Assembly (NCBI GenBank): GCA_027924585.1
Contig: BSBM01000372.1
Span: 5,749,001-5,813,000 of the forward strand
DNA length: 64,000 bases
Direction of reading: 5' to 3'
Source of the DNA: Larix kaempferi
Lineage: Eukaryota; Streptophyta; Pinopsida; Pinales; Pinaceae
Shown here: positions 11,961 to 23,084 of the stretch, piece after piece
How positions within the stretch are numbered: position 1 is the first letter of the stretch
How the letters are laid out: the number at the start of each line of letters is the position of its first letter
The notes under the pieces: model-generated
Database searches by the model: none
What the model was told of the DNA's origin: nothing
What the model saw: the letters and a program-made list of their open reading frames with translations, nothing else
Position numbers and translations under genes: made by a program

Positions 11961-12035
11961 TCAGGTAGATGCTTTAACATGATCAGGTGAATCACGTGTG
12001 ATGAGTCCAAAGACACAGATGCACAGAGTCTTTCC

Positions 12036-12215
12036 GACATGGTGGTAGATGTGTTCTCCAATGTGCATTGATGTAAGTGCAGAGCCTTTCCGACATGGTG
12101 GTAGATGTGTTCTCCCATGTGCGTTGATGTAAGTGCAGATCCTTTTTGACATGGTGGTAGATGTGTTCTCCCATGTGTGTTGATGTGAGTGCTGAGCCCT
12201 TCTCGGATGGTTGAA
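12036..12215 (+). repeat. Post-pol tandem array 2 of copia 1 (56 bp)
   Basis: GACATGGTGGTAGATGTG starts at 12036, 12092 and 12148, an exact 56-bp period, followed by a diverged fourth unit. Minus-strand open frames over this array are repeat artefacts. Confidence 0.88.
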
Positions 12216-12662
12216 GTGTGTCTTCTCATGCCGGTGAGTGTAAGTGTTGTATTGTGTGCATCTGGACTGTGATTCATAGATGATGTTATGATCAATATGA
12301 TCATGAGTATCAAGATGATACTATCTGGCCATGGACAGGTTGTGCAGTGGCATGTAAAAGGTCCTAGGAGATTCGATAGGTTGAGATGTGTGCTCGTAAA
12401 AGTCCTAGGATGCTCTTTCGAGGTTTTGTTGACTCACGTAATAAGTCCTGAGGATTCCACAGTATGGCCAGTGATGATGAAGACATGCAGGTGGTGGGCC
12501 TACATCCAATATGAAAAAGGACTAGCTCTGTAGAACTTCCTATGACGAGTCGATCGGAGATTGATTTAGATAGTCGTAGCAGTGACAATGACGATGATCC
12601 AGTGACGATAATCCAGAGAAGAAGACTTGTGCTAACATATATGTGTCGAGAAATACCTTCCT

Positions 12663-13247
12663 AGTTAAGAGGGAGTGTTGATGTATATGTAACTTTAGAA
12701 TGTATTTCACCTATGTATATTGTACTCCTATAGAGATTTCATTATTCCTCTATATGTAAGTGTCGGCATTTGTATTGACAAGTGTCGCAAGTGTCGTAAC
12801 TTGTTGTGATGGGTTATTAGACCACCAAGTATGGGGTCGGCCCTGATTAGTATAAACATGGGTTATTAGACTGAGTTAGACAAGTCGTCCCTACTAGGTT
12901 ATTAGGCAGGTCAGGTCATGTATAAATAGAGTGTGGGAAGCACTCTATTTGATTATCTCATTATTCACTTCTACACTACTTGGAAAGTGGCGCACTAGTG
13001 GAGGAGGAGGTTTAGCTGCTAGGAGGACTATCTCTATGTACTCTGGTTGTATCATTGCTCTTTCTATCTTTGAGAAAGTTGTGGGGTTTTTCACCTTTAT
13101 GGTTTTCCCCAGTGAAACTCTGTGTGTCTATTGTCTCATGTGATTGCTTGGTATGATTGATATACATTGTTATACATGATATGTTGTACATGTTATTCTC
13201 TCAGTAAAGATCCTAGAGAATGTTGAATTAATGCTAAAAAATTAACA
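12663..13247 (+). repeat. Polypurine tract and 3' LTR of copia 1
   Basis: The purine-rich AGTTAAGAGGGAG (12663-12675) directly precedes the 3' LTR (12676-13247, 572 bp, ending TTAACA). The flank GTACA pairs with ATACA at 6472-6476. Confidence 0.92.
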
Positions 13248-13252
13248 GTACA

Positions 13253-15971
13253 GTTGTCCATTAGACAACACCACTCTGGATTTGAGCTCCCACGTACCTT
13301 GAGTATATCGGGAGACACCATTAGGATTCCTAAGACCAACTAAGTTAACCTTTTGGCCGTCTTGGCCGAGCAATATACCAAGAACAACACTCAAGGATAT
13401 TACTACGCACATACCATCCATGTAATCGAGTATTCAGGCAAGGGTACGGTCGCAATCCTCCTTGTCGCGTTTTACTGTTGGACCCTGTGGTATATAGCGA
13501 TTTGCGAAACCTTGACAATCCCATGAGGTTCCAGATTGTTGAATCCACTCTTATCGCATAAGTTTGCTTGTGGCCTTAGTCTGCATAGGGTTTTTATTTG
13601 GATTTCTTTTCTTTTGTTTAGCTTTCCCTAGGAGAAACTGTCGTTTCAATCACTCTGGCTGACGTACCTTGGAGAATGTCCCATAGGATTCAGAACTTAG
13701 CACCCGAATATCCCCTTAACGAAGAGGTAGTTTCATGAGTAAGGATAGACCCACAAGCCACAGTCGTGTCAACTGAAGTGGAAAACCCTACTTTGAATAT
13801 TGGAGCACATATGTTCCCTCCAGATTCACCTGCCTCCGATCCCCCACAAGGTGAAGAGGCACAAACTTCTACTTCACAAGACCTACCTCCCGTTTTACCG
13901 AGAGAGCCTGGATCGGTGGAATGGTTAAATTCACCCCAGGATGGTCCTTCAGTAGTTATTGGTCTCACAACAACTTATTGGACGTCATCTCTAGTCCACC
14001 CATTGGCTCATTTTGTTATTGCATCCCCACCCAGTTGGGCTACTCCCGATGACTGCGTGGCACCTTGTCGTGAACAATTGACTTGATTACATGCCATGGC
14101 CACAGAGTTTTCAAAACGAAGCTTTGCATGAAGGGTCAAAGACCAAACATTACCTCCTTATCAACCACTTCTGAGTCATTATTTATCTTATGACTCACGG
14201 GAATCATCCACACAACACGTGAACACTTCAGAAGCTGGTCAGCCATCAACTCCTGTACATCCATCTCCTATACATGAGATCAGTCCTATACCTCAGGTGA
14301 CCCAACCTGTTGAAGGACAACAATCCAACACACTTGTTACTACCACAGTTACGTCACCTACTCCTCCCCCACCCCAAAATTCGCAGGAAGGATACTCTTT
14401 ACCCCCCACCTTCTTTACAGGTAATGATAATCCTAAGACAGATAATCAACAACCAGTGTTGGGTCAACCTTTTACTTAGTGGTCATCAAGTTTTTCTTGG
14501 GGGGAAACCCCCGTCTATTAACCATAATACCGTAGCGGGAGTTCCCATCGATCCTTCCATTGGAAATTACTTACCTCCCAGACCTTCCACTACGGGATTA
14601 TCCCATGTTGGGGGGCCATCCAATGTAATTAAACCACCATCGAGTCAAGAGTATTGAGGTTATCTTAACCTTTTGTCGGGACAACTCAATCTCGTAAATG
14701 CACTCTACGGGGCACCCTACCCTAGAAATCCATACACTCTATGGGGACAACAAAATGTTTTACAACATGGAACCCCACTTACACTGCCTCAAGTCCCCCC
14801 ACACCCGTTTGGTCCACCCCCACCTCCCATTGGAGGCGGCGAGCCACCACACAACTCTGGAGGAGGCGGACCTATACCTTCTGGCGGAGGACCACCTCAT
14901 TCTGGACATAATGGCCCACCCCCTATTGGCGACGGAGGTGGCGTCCCTCCCCCTTCCGGCAGAGGTGGAGGACCATCCCATTCTGATGGTGGCGGTGGTG
15001 GACCATCTCATCCTAGTGGTGGTGGTGGAGGACCATCCCCGTCTAGCGGTGGTGGACCATCCCATCCTTGTTGTGGTGGTGGAGGACAATCCCCTCCTGG
15101 CAGTGGTGGTGGTGGACCATCCCATCCTGATGGTGATGGTGGAGGACCACGCTACTACGGTGGTGGTGGAGGACCACGCTACTACGATGGTGGTGGTGGA
15201 GGACCACGCTACTATGGTGGTGGTGGTGGAGGACCACCCTACTATGGCGGAGGTGGAGGAAGAGGCCCTTACCCTTCCGGCGATGGTGGTGGACCACTAC
15301 CCCCTACCAGTGGAGGCAGTGGAGTCCAACCCTATTCCGGCAGTGGTGGTGTACCATCTCCCCCTCTCAATGGAGGTGGTGGAGGCCCACCCTATTCCGA
15401 CAGTGGTGGCAGAAAACCACCTCCTCCTGGCGGAGGCGGTGGTGGCCCAACCTACCCTAGCGGAGGCGGGATCCCACCTTTTGGTAATGGGCCACCTTAT
15501 TATGGTAATGGACCACCTTTTTATGTTGGTGGACCTACTTACGGTCCAGGCGGCACACCCCCTTACGGTTAGTTCCCTCTGGGAACACCTTATCATCAAT
15601 CGATTCAAGGTCTTACCGGTCCATACATGCCTTATCAGTACCCCCAACTGAGCTAACAACTGCCTTCTTTGGCTACTTTGGACTTACCTGACTTGTCCTG
15701 TCTGATGAATGATCCGATTTTCCATGGGCAAAATTGGCCACCCATTCCGGTTAAGTTACCATCAGATATTCCCAAATTTCATGGAAAGCAATGTGAGGAT
15801 CCTAAAAACCATGTGATGAACTACCATTTATGGTGTTCATCCAACTCCTTGAGGGACGAATTGATCCATCTTAGATTATTTCAACAGACTCTCACGGGCC
15901 CAGCTGCCAAGTGGTACATTGAGCCACCACCCAATTCTTTTCCAGATTTCTGTTCTCTTGTTATGTCGTTT
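13253..15971 (+). pseudogene. Gypsy leader end and gag, N-terminal part
   Basis: 13253-13760 is the rest of the leader. From about 13766 a Pro/Ser/Thr-rich gag begins (open pieces 13766-14086, 14219-14479, 14310-14657 and 14673-15572, joined by frameshifts and stops), followed by the Gly/Pro tract. The conserved gag core starts near 15669: PIFHGQNWPPIPVKLPS, FHGKQCEDPKNHVMNY, LRLFQQTLTGPAAKWY, PDFCSLVMSF. It is interrupted at 15972 by the gag-only element and resumes at 18955 with LTHF. It would form the particle protein of the Tat-like element. No intact frame remains. Confidence 0.82.
14823..15570 (+). repeat. Gly/Pro-rich coding minisatellite within gypsy gag
   Basis: About 250 codons of GGGGGP-type units (GGGGPSHP, GGGGPRYY, GGGGPPYY) remain open in one frame while the rest of gag is broken. 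At DNA level the tract is a GGTGGTGGAGGACCA-based minisatellite with units of about 24-45 bp. Open frames on the other two phases and on the minus strand are shadows. Confidence 0.88.
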
Positions 15972-16185
15972 TCCAGCAACCGTATCCGGTTGGACTGTTA
16001 ATAGTCGAATCCGACTTTCATATTGACTGATAAATAAGAATAATATATTAGATGATGATTATAAAATTACAATAAGATCGCCTTTATAGGGCTTGAGGAA
16101 GTATAGTGAAGGGTTACGCCCTTTCACTAGTAACCTAATAATCTATTAATTTATAAATAGTAGTATTATTTAAATATTCGCAGCA
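15972..16185 (-). repeat. 3' LTR of the gag-only element
   Basis: 214 bp, matching 18736-18949. The outer end reads TCCAGCAACC on the plus strand where the other copy has TGTAGCAACC. On the minus strand the repeat begins TGCTGCGAATATT. Confidence 0.9.
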
Positions 16186-16329
16186 TTGCCTTCCCCTTAG
16201 GAGTGCTTTGTCCTCAAAGCTTGAGTATTTTCCTAATGTCATCCTTAATTTAGATTTGGATTCGGTATTAGAATCGGATGAGATTTCTTGTGCAAAGACT
16301 TTCACTTCCTCTCCATTGGTGATTCTGCA

Positions 16330-17703
16330 CTATATTGTCGGGTTGTTCCTACATTTATGGCCTAGGGTCCAGTCATCACCACATCGATGACATATGTTTT
16401 TCTTCTTTTTTCTATTATCAAAGTAACTGTTAGATGACATTGATCTATTTTCCATTTCATAGGCATATGATTGAGGTTTCTGGCATTGATGGCCAGGTGA
16501 CCAAGTATCTACACAGTACCTACATCGTGTCTCTTTTTCTTGTCGATAATGGTTATCATCTCTTGTTTTTATTCCTTCCAATTTGCATTCTGCGGCTTTT
16601 TCTTTATGTATTGCTACTTCTACATTAGGTATGTTATGTAAATTTAACTCTTTTTGGAGGTATGGTTTAAGACCTCCTAAATAGGTTTCAAGTCTTTGCT
16701 TGTCAGACAACCCAACTACTCATGTCGATAAGGATTCCCACTAATGTGTGAAATCCTCCACACTTCCAACCTGTTGTAATCTAGTAAGATTATTGAAAAA
16801 TTCATCTTCTTTGATTCCTTGAAATCTATTAAAAAAATCATTTCTGAACAAGTTCTAGGTCCAGGCAAAATTGTCTCTCTTCCACCATAAGTACCAATTA
16901 TAGGCATATCCTTCCATATGCATTGACACATATTTCACCTTCTCCTTGTCAGATTGAATATTGTAAATGTCGAAGTATTCTTCCGCTTTGTTTAGCCAAG
17001 CAACGCATTGGTCTTCACTTCCATTGCATTTTGACAACTCTATTTTTTCCTTAGGTGGCTACACTATGTAAGGGTGATATTGATTGCCTTTTGCTTTATG
17101 GTTTGATGGTGGATCGGAACTACTAGACGATGTAAGTGACATATTTGAACTGCATTGTTGTTAGCGGTGATTTTTAGCTTTTTTATTCTCTGCTGTGTTA
17201 CTGATAGCTTCTATTTTGTTGTTTAATCGTGCCTCCATATCTGGCAGTACTTTTGTTTCTATCTCTTTCTTAAGCATCGCATTGTTAATCTTTATTTCTT
17301 TTTTAAATTCTTCTTGATTCTTGACAAGTGCTTCTTGTGTGAAAATATGAAATGAGGCATCTAGCATGTCTGGACTACTGACTTGGTCTATCATAGGTGT
17401 TAGTCTTTGTAACACCTCCATTAATGTATTATGGTTCTGCATCATGGTGCTCAAGTTCTGGGTTATGGTGTTTATGTTTTGAGTCATAGTACTCATTTTG
17501 TCATCCAAGTCTTTTTGTTTTTCATTCAGGATGTCAAAATTTTCATCCAGCCTTCTTTCTATTACCAAAATAACTTCGTCTTTGATTTCTTTTTTAAGCA
17601 CTGTATTATTATTTTTCACCTCTTCCTTCAAGTTTTTTTGGTTAGCGACGAGGGATTTGATGTCTTTCTCCATTTTTTCAATTTGCACTTTTAGTTCTGC
17701 CAT
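16330..17703 (-). pseudogene. Gag of the TR-GAG element
   Basis: The minus-strand ATG at 17703 (MAELKVQIEKMEKDI) opens a single frame of 458 codons to a stop at 16330, broken only by a few stop codons (for example at 17161 and 16855) and with no frameshift. Residues 1-175 are a Lys/Glu-rich coiled coil. The retrotransposon gag core follows: AWLNKAEEYFDIYNI, YAYNWYLWWKRD, FFNRFQGIKEDEF, LSDKQRLETYLGGLK. Two zinc knuckles close it, CRYCVDTWSPGHQC and CHRCGDDWTLGHKC, the plant gypsy CX2C...GHXC type. It would package its own RNA, relying on another element for pol. Confidence 0.9.
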
Positions 17704-17769
17704 GGTTCTTGATCTAGTGTGGGGAGGTGAATATTTGGGCCCAATTTTGGCTTTATGAGGGGTGGAAAT

Positions 17770-18735
17770 ACTTAAATTCCTAGTGGTGGAAGAAAGAAAA
17801 AAAATAATAATAATAGATAATATATATATTTATTTTCTTATTATTTATATAATTTTTTTTAAATATTAAACTATTGTAATAATATTATTACAAATTTTAA
17901 ATATTTTTATTTAGGGTTTCACCGTGGAGAGGAGGTGGAGAGGTGGAGTGGCCGAATGGTGGCTTGCAGAAAACTATCAGGTAAGCAATGAAGGCTAGAG
18001 TGGAGACTTGGAGGGGAGGTGCATCGGTAGAGTAGTGTAGGGCGTGGCGTTGGAAATCAACGCGTAGGTGTGGAGGAGTGGGGGTGATAGGAGGTAGCAT
18101 GAATATGGGGAGTGTCAATGGGAGAGATGGTGAGCAGAGGGGACGGCATGAGGTACTGGGCGCGGGAGATGGATGAGAAGGGAATTGGTAGTGGGGGACG
18201 CGAGGACTTGGGAGTGGAGTTGGAGGATGAGGGCACGAGGACACAAGAAAGATGGAGGTTGGTGGTGGAAGGAAGGTGTGGAGCTGTAGGGTTTGGGAGC
18301 AGCACAAGTGAGCAGTCGGGAGGCAGATAATGGAGCTGGAGTAGGAGGCTGGAAGGGGAAGCGGATATGGAGCGCAGGGAGGAGCCAGGAAGGAGAGGAC
18401 GAGGATGGAAAGGAAGTGCAGAGTGGAGGTGGTGGAGGTCGAGCATGGGCAAGAGCGGAGGTGGTGGAGGCCGAGCGTGGGCAAGAGTGGAGGTGGTGGA
18501 GGCTGAGCATGGGAGCAAGACCGAGCGTGGGCAAGAGCGGACGGTGATAGGAGGGAGGGAAGGGAAATGTGTGGAGGAGGTAGGATGGAGTTAAGGAGGG
18601 AGGCGTGTGACTAGGAGGAGGGAAATGGAAACGAAGAGGAAGAAGGACAGTGGGAACAACGACATGGAGATGAGAGAGGGAGGATGAGCTGAATCCGAGA
18701 TCAGGCCGAAGGAGTGAATCCAGTCTGATACCAAA
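17770..18735 (-). other. Leader and PBS of the gag-only element
   Basis: On the minus strand this runs from the PBS (TTTGGTATCAGACTGG, 18735 downward) to the gag start. 17820-17910 is extremely AT-rich. 17920-18700 is GA/GGA-rich on the plus strand, so it gives Pro/Ser/Leu-rich open frames on the minus strand and Gly/Arg/Glu-rich ones on the plus. I treat all of these as compositional, not genes. Confidence 0.65.
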
Positions 18736-18949
18736 TGTAGCAACCGTATCTGGTTGGACTGTTAATAGTCGAATCTGACTTTCATATTGATTGATAAATA
18801 AGAATAATATATTAGATGATGATTATAAAATTACAATAAGATCTCCTTTATAGGGCTTAAGGAAGTATAGTGAAGGGTTACGCCCTTTCACTAGTAACCT
18901 AATAATCTATTAATTTATAAATAACAGTATTAATTAAATATTCACAGCA
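18736..18949 (-). repeat. 5' LTR of the gag-only element
   Basis: 214 bp. The inner end (plus TGTAGC at 18736) abuts the PBS and the outer end (plus CACAGCA) abuts host gypsy gag. It differs from the left copy at about a dozen positions by eye. Confidence 0.9.
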
Positions 18950-18954
18950 TGTTT

Positions 18955-19740
18955 TTGACCCACTTCTAGTTACCCATTAGCTGTGAGACTGGTACGGAAT
19001 TATTGACATCCCTTCGCCAGAACACTGCCACTCATATTTCCGATCATATTCATGAATGGCAGCGAAGATGACATCTTATTAAGGCTCATATTCTAGACCA
19101 AATCTTAGCTGACTGGTTTACAAAGTCACTTTTAACTGTTGTAGATCGAGACGTAGCTATGGGGGAGTTGTCACTGAGGAAAAGGCTATTTCCCGTGTCC
19201 ATTACCTAGACTTGGTCTATGCCCAAACTGGCACATTATATGAAATTGTTCCTGACGCACCTCGCCCTACATATGATCCCGCAAAAGCACCCAAGGGACC
19301 AAAAACTGATGGCATCATTGGTTCCCTTGCTTCCCAGCCTTCTATTCAAGCTGGTGGCTTGTCGAACCCGCAAGGTTCTTCCCGATCACCACCACAGGTT
19401 GGCAACAACACTACCAAGTCCACCACTCCTGCTTCCATTGAAGAGGTGAACTCTATGCAATCAACTTCATCTTTGAAATCCGGTGGTAAGAAGAAGAACA
19501 AAGGGAAACCTAAGAAATATTCTCACCAATAGGAGTCCAAGCCCACTGAGGAAGACACCAAACATAAGAGGAAGTTAAAGTATCCTTGTTTGCTTTGCGA
19601 TGGAGACCATTTCTGAAAAGAATATCCCCACCAAGACGAAGTCCAGAAGTTTCTCAAGGGAAACTCTACTACCGTAGTTCTCAACGATCCCTTCCCCACT
19701 CAAAACCAACAGCTTATTGCACACACCTCTCCTTCCCAAG
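18955..19740 (+). pseudogene. Gypsy gag, C-terminal part and zinc knuckle
   Basis: Continues the gag core after the inserted element: LTHF, then HISDHIHEWQR, with several stops. An open piece at 19212-19532 holds the spacer (YAQTGTLYEIVPDAPRPTY, then a Lys-rich KKKNKGKPKK). The knuckle follows at about 19580: YPCLLCDGDHF, a stop, KEYPHQDEV. The last Cys of the CX2CX3HX4C pattern is Tyr. FLKGNSTTVVLNDPFPTQN leads into the protease linker. Confidence 0.82.
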
Positions 19741-19759
19741 GATAAGAATCCTCCACTGT

Positions 19760-20620
19760 GCATGTTCTCATGATTTGTAGCGAGACCATCAACTTGAACA
19801 CCCATTCTCGTTCATATGACTCTGTCCCACCGAAAGAACCTATTGGAAGTAATACTGAAAAAGCTTCCACTTCAATCCTCGACGTCACTGTACCACCCGC
19901 TTCTCTCACCATTGAGAAGCCTTCTTTCGATTCAGTGTTGTGTCTTCCCAAGAGCATGATTAGAATATATTTTTTCAATCCTAATGCTCGGGCTGCTCAG
20001 AACTACAATATTGTAGAGGACCTGGCACAAGCTCCTTGTGCTATGTCGACACTCAAGGTTTTGCAAAACTGTCCTAACTAGCACAAGAATCTCCTCGCTG
20101 CCATCGGCACGCTTGATCTGGATTCTTCAAACACCATTATGTTCCGTCTAGAATACTTTAAACTGAGGCTTTCCCATCAGTTCAAATTTCAATTTTCCAC
20201 AAAAATTGCTAGGAATACAATCCATCATACAATCTTGGACGAAGGTGCCTCTACTTCAGCCATGTCGATCTCATGTTCGAGAGCCATTAGCTCTTCAGAG
20301 TTGAACTGTTCTCCTACCACTTTGAAAGCATTCAACGGATGTGCATTTCAACCTCATGGGCTATTGCAAGCTTTACCAGACGAGTTGGGGGGAAATGTCG
20401 CAACCATTAACGTGGAAGTAGTCGCTTCCCCAATAGATTATAACATTCTGCTTGGTGTAATTGGTTTTATGCCATGCCTGCAGTTGCATCATTTGTCTTC
20501 CGCATAGTACAATTCCCTCATCAAGGCCGAATTGTTACTGTCTACCAACTGGATTTTTGCACACCTGACACCGCTACTCATCCTGGTGATAATGTTCCAT
20601 TACTTGGACAATCTTCGCAT
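19760..20620 (+). pseudogene. Gypsy aspartic protease region
   Basis: An open piece at 20139-20507 contains the active-site segment ILDEGASTSAMS (the D-E-G-A-S variant seen in related plant gypsy polyproteins), then LKAFNGCAFQPHG, LGGNVATINVEVV and YNILLGVIGFM. This matches a retropepsin with its second conserved strand. The frame is then lost; remnants of the linker to RT appear in other frames (20532-20900). The protease would process Gag-Pol in the particle. Confidence 0.82.
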
Positions 20621-20632
20621 TAGTATGAGAGA

Positions 20633-21200
20633 ATGGGGGTTGGCCTCATTAAGGACTCATCCCTTATGGGCATTTTTCCAACCACAGATCCCCCAAATCA
20701 TGTTGCCATGGTGAACATGATCTCCTCACAGATTTCATCCATTCCCAACTCTACTAATTCATGGTTTGTACCTGCCGAAGCCACCACACACCCGATTGGA
20801 GACACTATGCCTCTTTCACCTGTCGAACTTACATACAAGGCTATCCAGTCAGCTCCGGAGGACCACTTAGATGTGGCCTCCACCTCTTGTTCTCTATAGC
20901 AGACATCATCCGATCCTCTATTACGAACTTTTCATTTCGACGAGTCCATTATGGAAATCATGAGCGTGGACGATCCTCCGTGGGAAGACCTCCATCATCG
21001 ATTGTCTTTCCTTCCTTCATTGGATACTATAGAGAATAACATTAGCACCATATTTACACCGGATGTCTACTCTAGCTCTCATTCCTCGATACTCACGTGT
21101 CAAACGGACTCTGAGAGCAACTTGGCCAACATTGAGCCTACCATTTCGGTTGACATATCGGTTACTCCTGGTGTAGTGGAACACATTTGGTTAGGCTAGA
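20633..21200 (+). pseudogene. Gypsy protease-RT linker
   Basis: Open pieces at 20633-20899 and 20951-21199 (MGVGLIKDSSLMG; VDDPPWEDLHHRLSFLP; PTISVDISVTPGVVE) are in gag-pol orientation and lead directly into the RT at 21224. I see no catalytic motif. The context and length fit the poorly conserved linker of Tat-like polyproteins. Confidence 0.6.
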
Positions 21201-21223
21201 AGTGTCCCCCTGAAGAAATCACA

Positions 21224-22098
21224 ATGTTTACGGCCTTGTTCAAGCAATTTTGCGACATGTTTACTTGGACGTACGAGGAAATGCCCGGGATAGACCTCGC
21301 TATTGTTTCACACACGATTCAAACCTATCCCGACGCCAAACCAGTACGACAAAAGTTGCGACCGGTGCACCCCAGAAAGACTGTGGCAATCAAGGTAGAG
21401 ATTGAAAATCTTTTGAAAGATGGTTTTATTTACTCTGTCCCATTGACAAAATGGGTCAAGAACGTCGTCCCTGTAGCTCAAAAACAGGGTACCATTCGTG
21501 TTTGCGTCGATTATCGGGATCTCAACAAGGCTTGTCCTAAGGACAATTTCCCAAATCCCTTTATCGACTAGATCATCGGCAACTGTGCTGGTAGTGTCAT
21601 CTTTTCATTTATGGATGGCTTTCCGATTATAACCAAATTGAGATGCACCTAGCTGATCAGCACAAGACGAATTTCATTTGTCCTCGGGGTACGTTTTCTT
21701 ATCACAAGCTCCCTTTTGGTATTAAAAATGCCGGTGCCACATTCCACCGGGCCATGTTGTATGCCTGTCACGACGTGAAGGAATTTGTGGAACCTTATTT
21801 GGATGATCTAACTTCCCATTCACGGCAGCACGAGTACCACATTGATAATCTGACGGCAGTCTTCCTCAGATGCAGACAGTATAACATCCACTTGAACCCT
21901 CATAAGTACATCTTCTACGTCGAGTGTGGACGACTCCTCGGTTTCATAGTCTCGAAAGATGGGATCCGCATTGATCCCCTGAAGGTGGCATCCATCATTG
22001 CTCTTCTACCTCCCACCGACATAACGGAACTTCAAAGTTTGCAAGGGAAGGAAACTTATTTAAGGTGTTTTGTCTGTAATTTCGCGCAAAATTCATAG
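21224..22098 (+). pseudogene. Gypsy reverse transcriptase
   Basis: Two open pieces, 21224-21571 and 21643-22098, are joined by a stop and a frameshift in the FMDGFSDYNQI region. Motifs in order: FTWTYEEMPGID, QKLRPVHP, IRVCVDYRDLNKACPKD, FSYHKLPFGIKNAGATF, and catalytic YLDD in VEPYLDDLTSHS, then GFIVSKDGI. This is RVT_1 of Ty3/gypsy type. The YLDD form replaces the more usual YIDD/YVDD. Confidence 0.93.
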
Positions 22099-22099
22099 G

Positions 22100-22620
22100 G
22101 CTACATGATATTGATGAAGAAAGATGTCCCCGTGCTTAAAACAATCTTTTGAAAGCTTAAAACATGCCATCACGCATGCCCCCGTGCTCTAGTCGCCCAA
22201 TGACTATAAGGATTATATCCTTTATCTCGCTGCTTCTGCCACGATGATTGCCATGGTCTTGATTCAAGAAGACAACAACGCCCAAGAGCATGTGATATAC
22301 TATGCAAGTAAGGAACTTATTGACGCCAAAACTCATTATTCGCATGTCGAGAAACTCGAAATCATGGAAATCATTGCCGTCCGAAAGTTCTGACATTACA
22401 TCTTGCTCCACACCACCACCATCATCGCCGATTCAAACCACATGTACCACGTTTTGACACGTCAGGTGCTTGGGGGAAAATATTCACGTTGGATTGTGAT
22501 ACTGCAAGAATTTGATCTCCTTTTTTAAAAGGCTAAGTATAAAAATTCTTCGGTGTTTGCTGAGCTGATCTGTGATCTTCCTCGCGTTGATGTCAATTTT
22601 GATCCCAGTGATTCTCTTCC
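22100..22620 (+). pseudogene. Gypsy RNase H (first)
   Basis: A translated piece in a shifted frame gives ATMIAMVLIQEDN, HVIYYASKELIDAKTHYSHVEK, a stop in the KF-HYILLHTTT strand, then YSRWIVILQEFDL. These are the gypsy RNase H landmarks. There are several stops, and no usable frame survives. Confidence 0.82.
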
Positions 22621-22739
22621 GGACGAATCATTGTTCCTCATCAGCACGTCTGATCCGTTGTATGGAGATATTACTTTATATCTCTAGACCCAACATTTCA
22701 GCCCTCAACTCTCGCGGGATGACCGTCGTCGAATCCGCC

Positions 22740-23080
22740 ACCATGCAAAGTATTATCTAATCATGGATGATACTTTGTACCGTCTTGGTATCGATTCTAT
22801 TCTCCAATGTTGTTTCACTCATGAAGAGGCTGAACACGTTCTAAATGACTGTCACGTTGGGGCGTGTTGCGGTCATCTCTATGGGATGGCTATAGCCCAG
22901 AAGATACTTCGTGTAGGATATTTTTAGCCATCTATCCTCAAAGATTGTATCGAGGCCGTTAAAAAATGTCCCCCATGCCAGCACTTCCAAACTAAGAAGC
23001 TCACCCAACCAGCCCTGTTATAATCGGTTATTTCTTTTGGCCCCTTCGCTAGCCGACATACCTGTAACCTTGCATTAGCA
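22740..23080 (+). pseudogene. Integrase zinc-binding domain; catalytic core deleted
   Basis: The frame from MDDTLYRLGID gives EEAEHVLNDCHVGACCGH and then CIEAVKKCPPCQHFQ, the H2C2 zinc domain of a gypsy integrase, followed by KLTQPALL. Only a hint of the core's first strand (SFGPFAS) remains. The next 60 bp already lead into the second RNase H, so the DDE core of about 250 residues is missing. This is consistent with an internal deletion near 23040-23080. Confidence 0.82.
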
Positions 23081-23084
23081 GCCT

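Larger units (their letters stand above)
6477..13247 (+). mobile_element. Ty1/copia LTR retrotransposon nested in the gypsy leader
   Basis: 6771 bp with two 572-bp LTRs (6477-7048 and 12676-13247), TGTTGATG...TTAACA termini, an initiator-Met-type primer-binding site at 7049 and a polypurine tract ending at 12675. Flanking 5-mers ATACA and GTACA are a target duplication with one change. The LTRs look about 93% identical by eye. gag, protease and most of integrase share one frame with a single stop. RT and RNase H follow after an intron-like block. The tail holds two tandem arrays. Order PR-IN-RT-RH marks the copia superfamily. Confidence 0.95.
15972..18949 (-). mobile_element. Gag-only non-autonomous LTR element (TR-GAG type)
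   Basis: 2978 bp on the minus strand. Two 214-bp direct repeats (15972-16185 and 18736-18949) are LTRs. The internal side of the right-hand repeat carries, on the minus strand, TTTGGTATCAGACTGG (18735 downward), an initiator-Met PBS. The internal side of the left-hand repeat carries CTAAGGGGAAGGCAA, a polypurine tract. Flanks CGTTT (15967-15971) and TGTTT (18950-18954) are a target duplication with a CpG-type transition. Removing the element restores the gag reading MSFLTHF of the host gypsy. The only coding region is a gag; there is no protease, RT or integrase. This matches the described TR-GAG class, which depends on pol from another element. Confidence 0.9.

Noticed and set aside
14698-15659. 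Long second-frame and minus-strand open frames over the Gly/Pro tract
   Set aside because: They are shadows of the GGTGGTGGACCA repeat; only the GGGGGP frame connects to gag.
15972-16185. MITE or terminal inverted repeat element
   Set aside because: The 214-bp repeats are direct, with PBS and PPT at their inner sides, so they are LTRs.
17897-18594. Pro/Ser-rich minus and Gly/Arg-rich plus open frames
   Set aside because: Strongly biased GA composition in the leader of the gag-only element yields open frames in several phases at once; no motifs.
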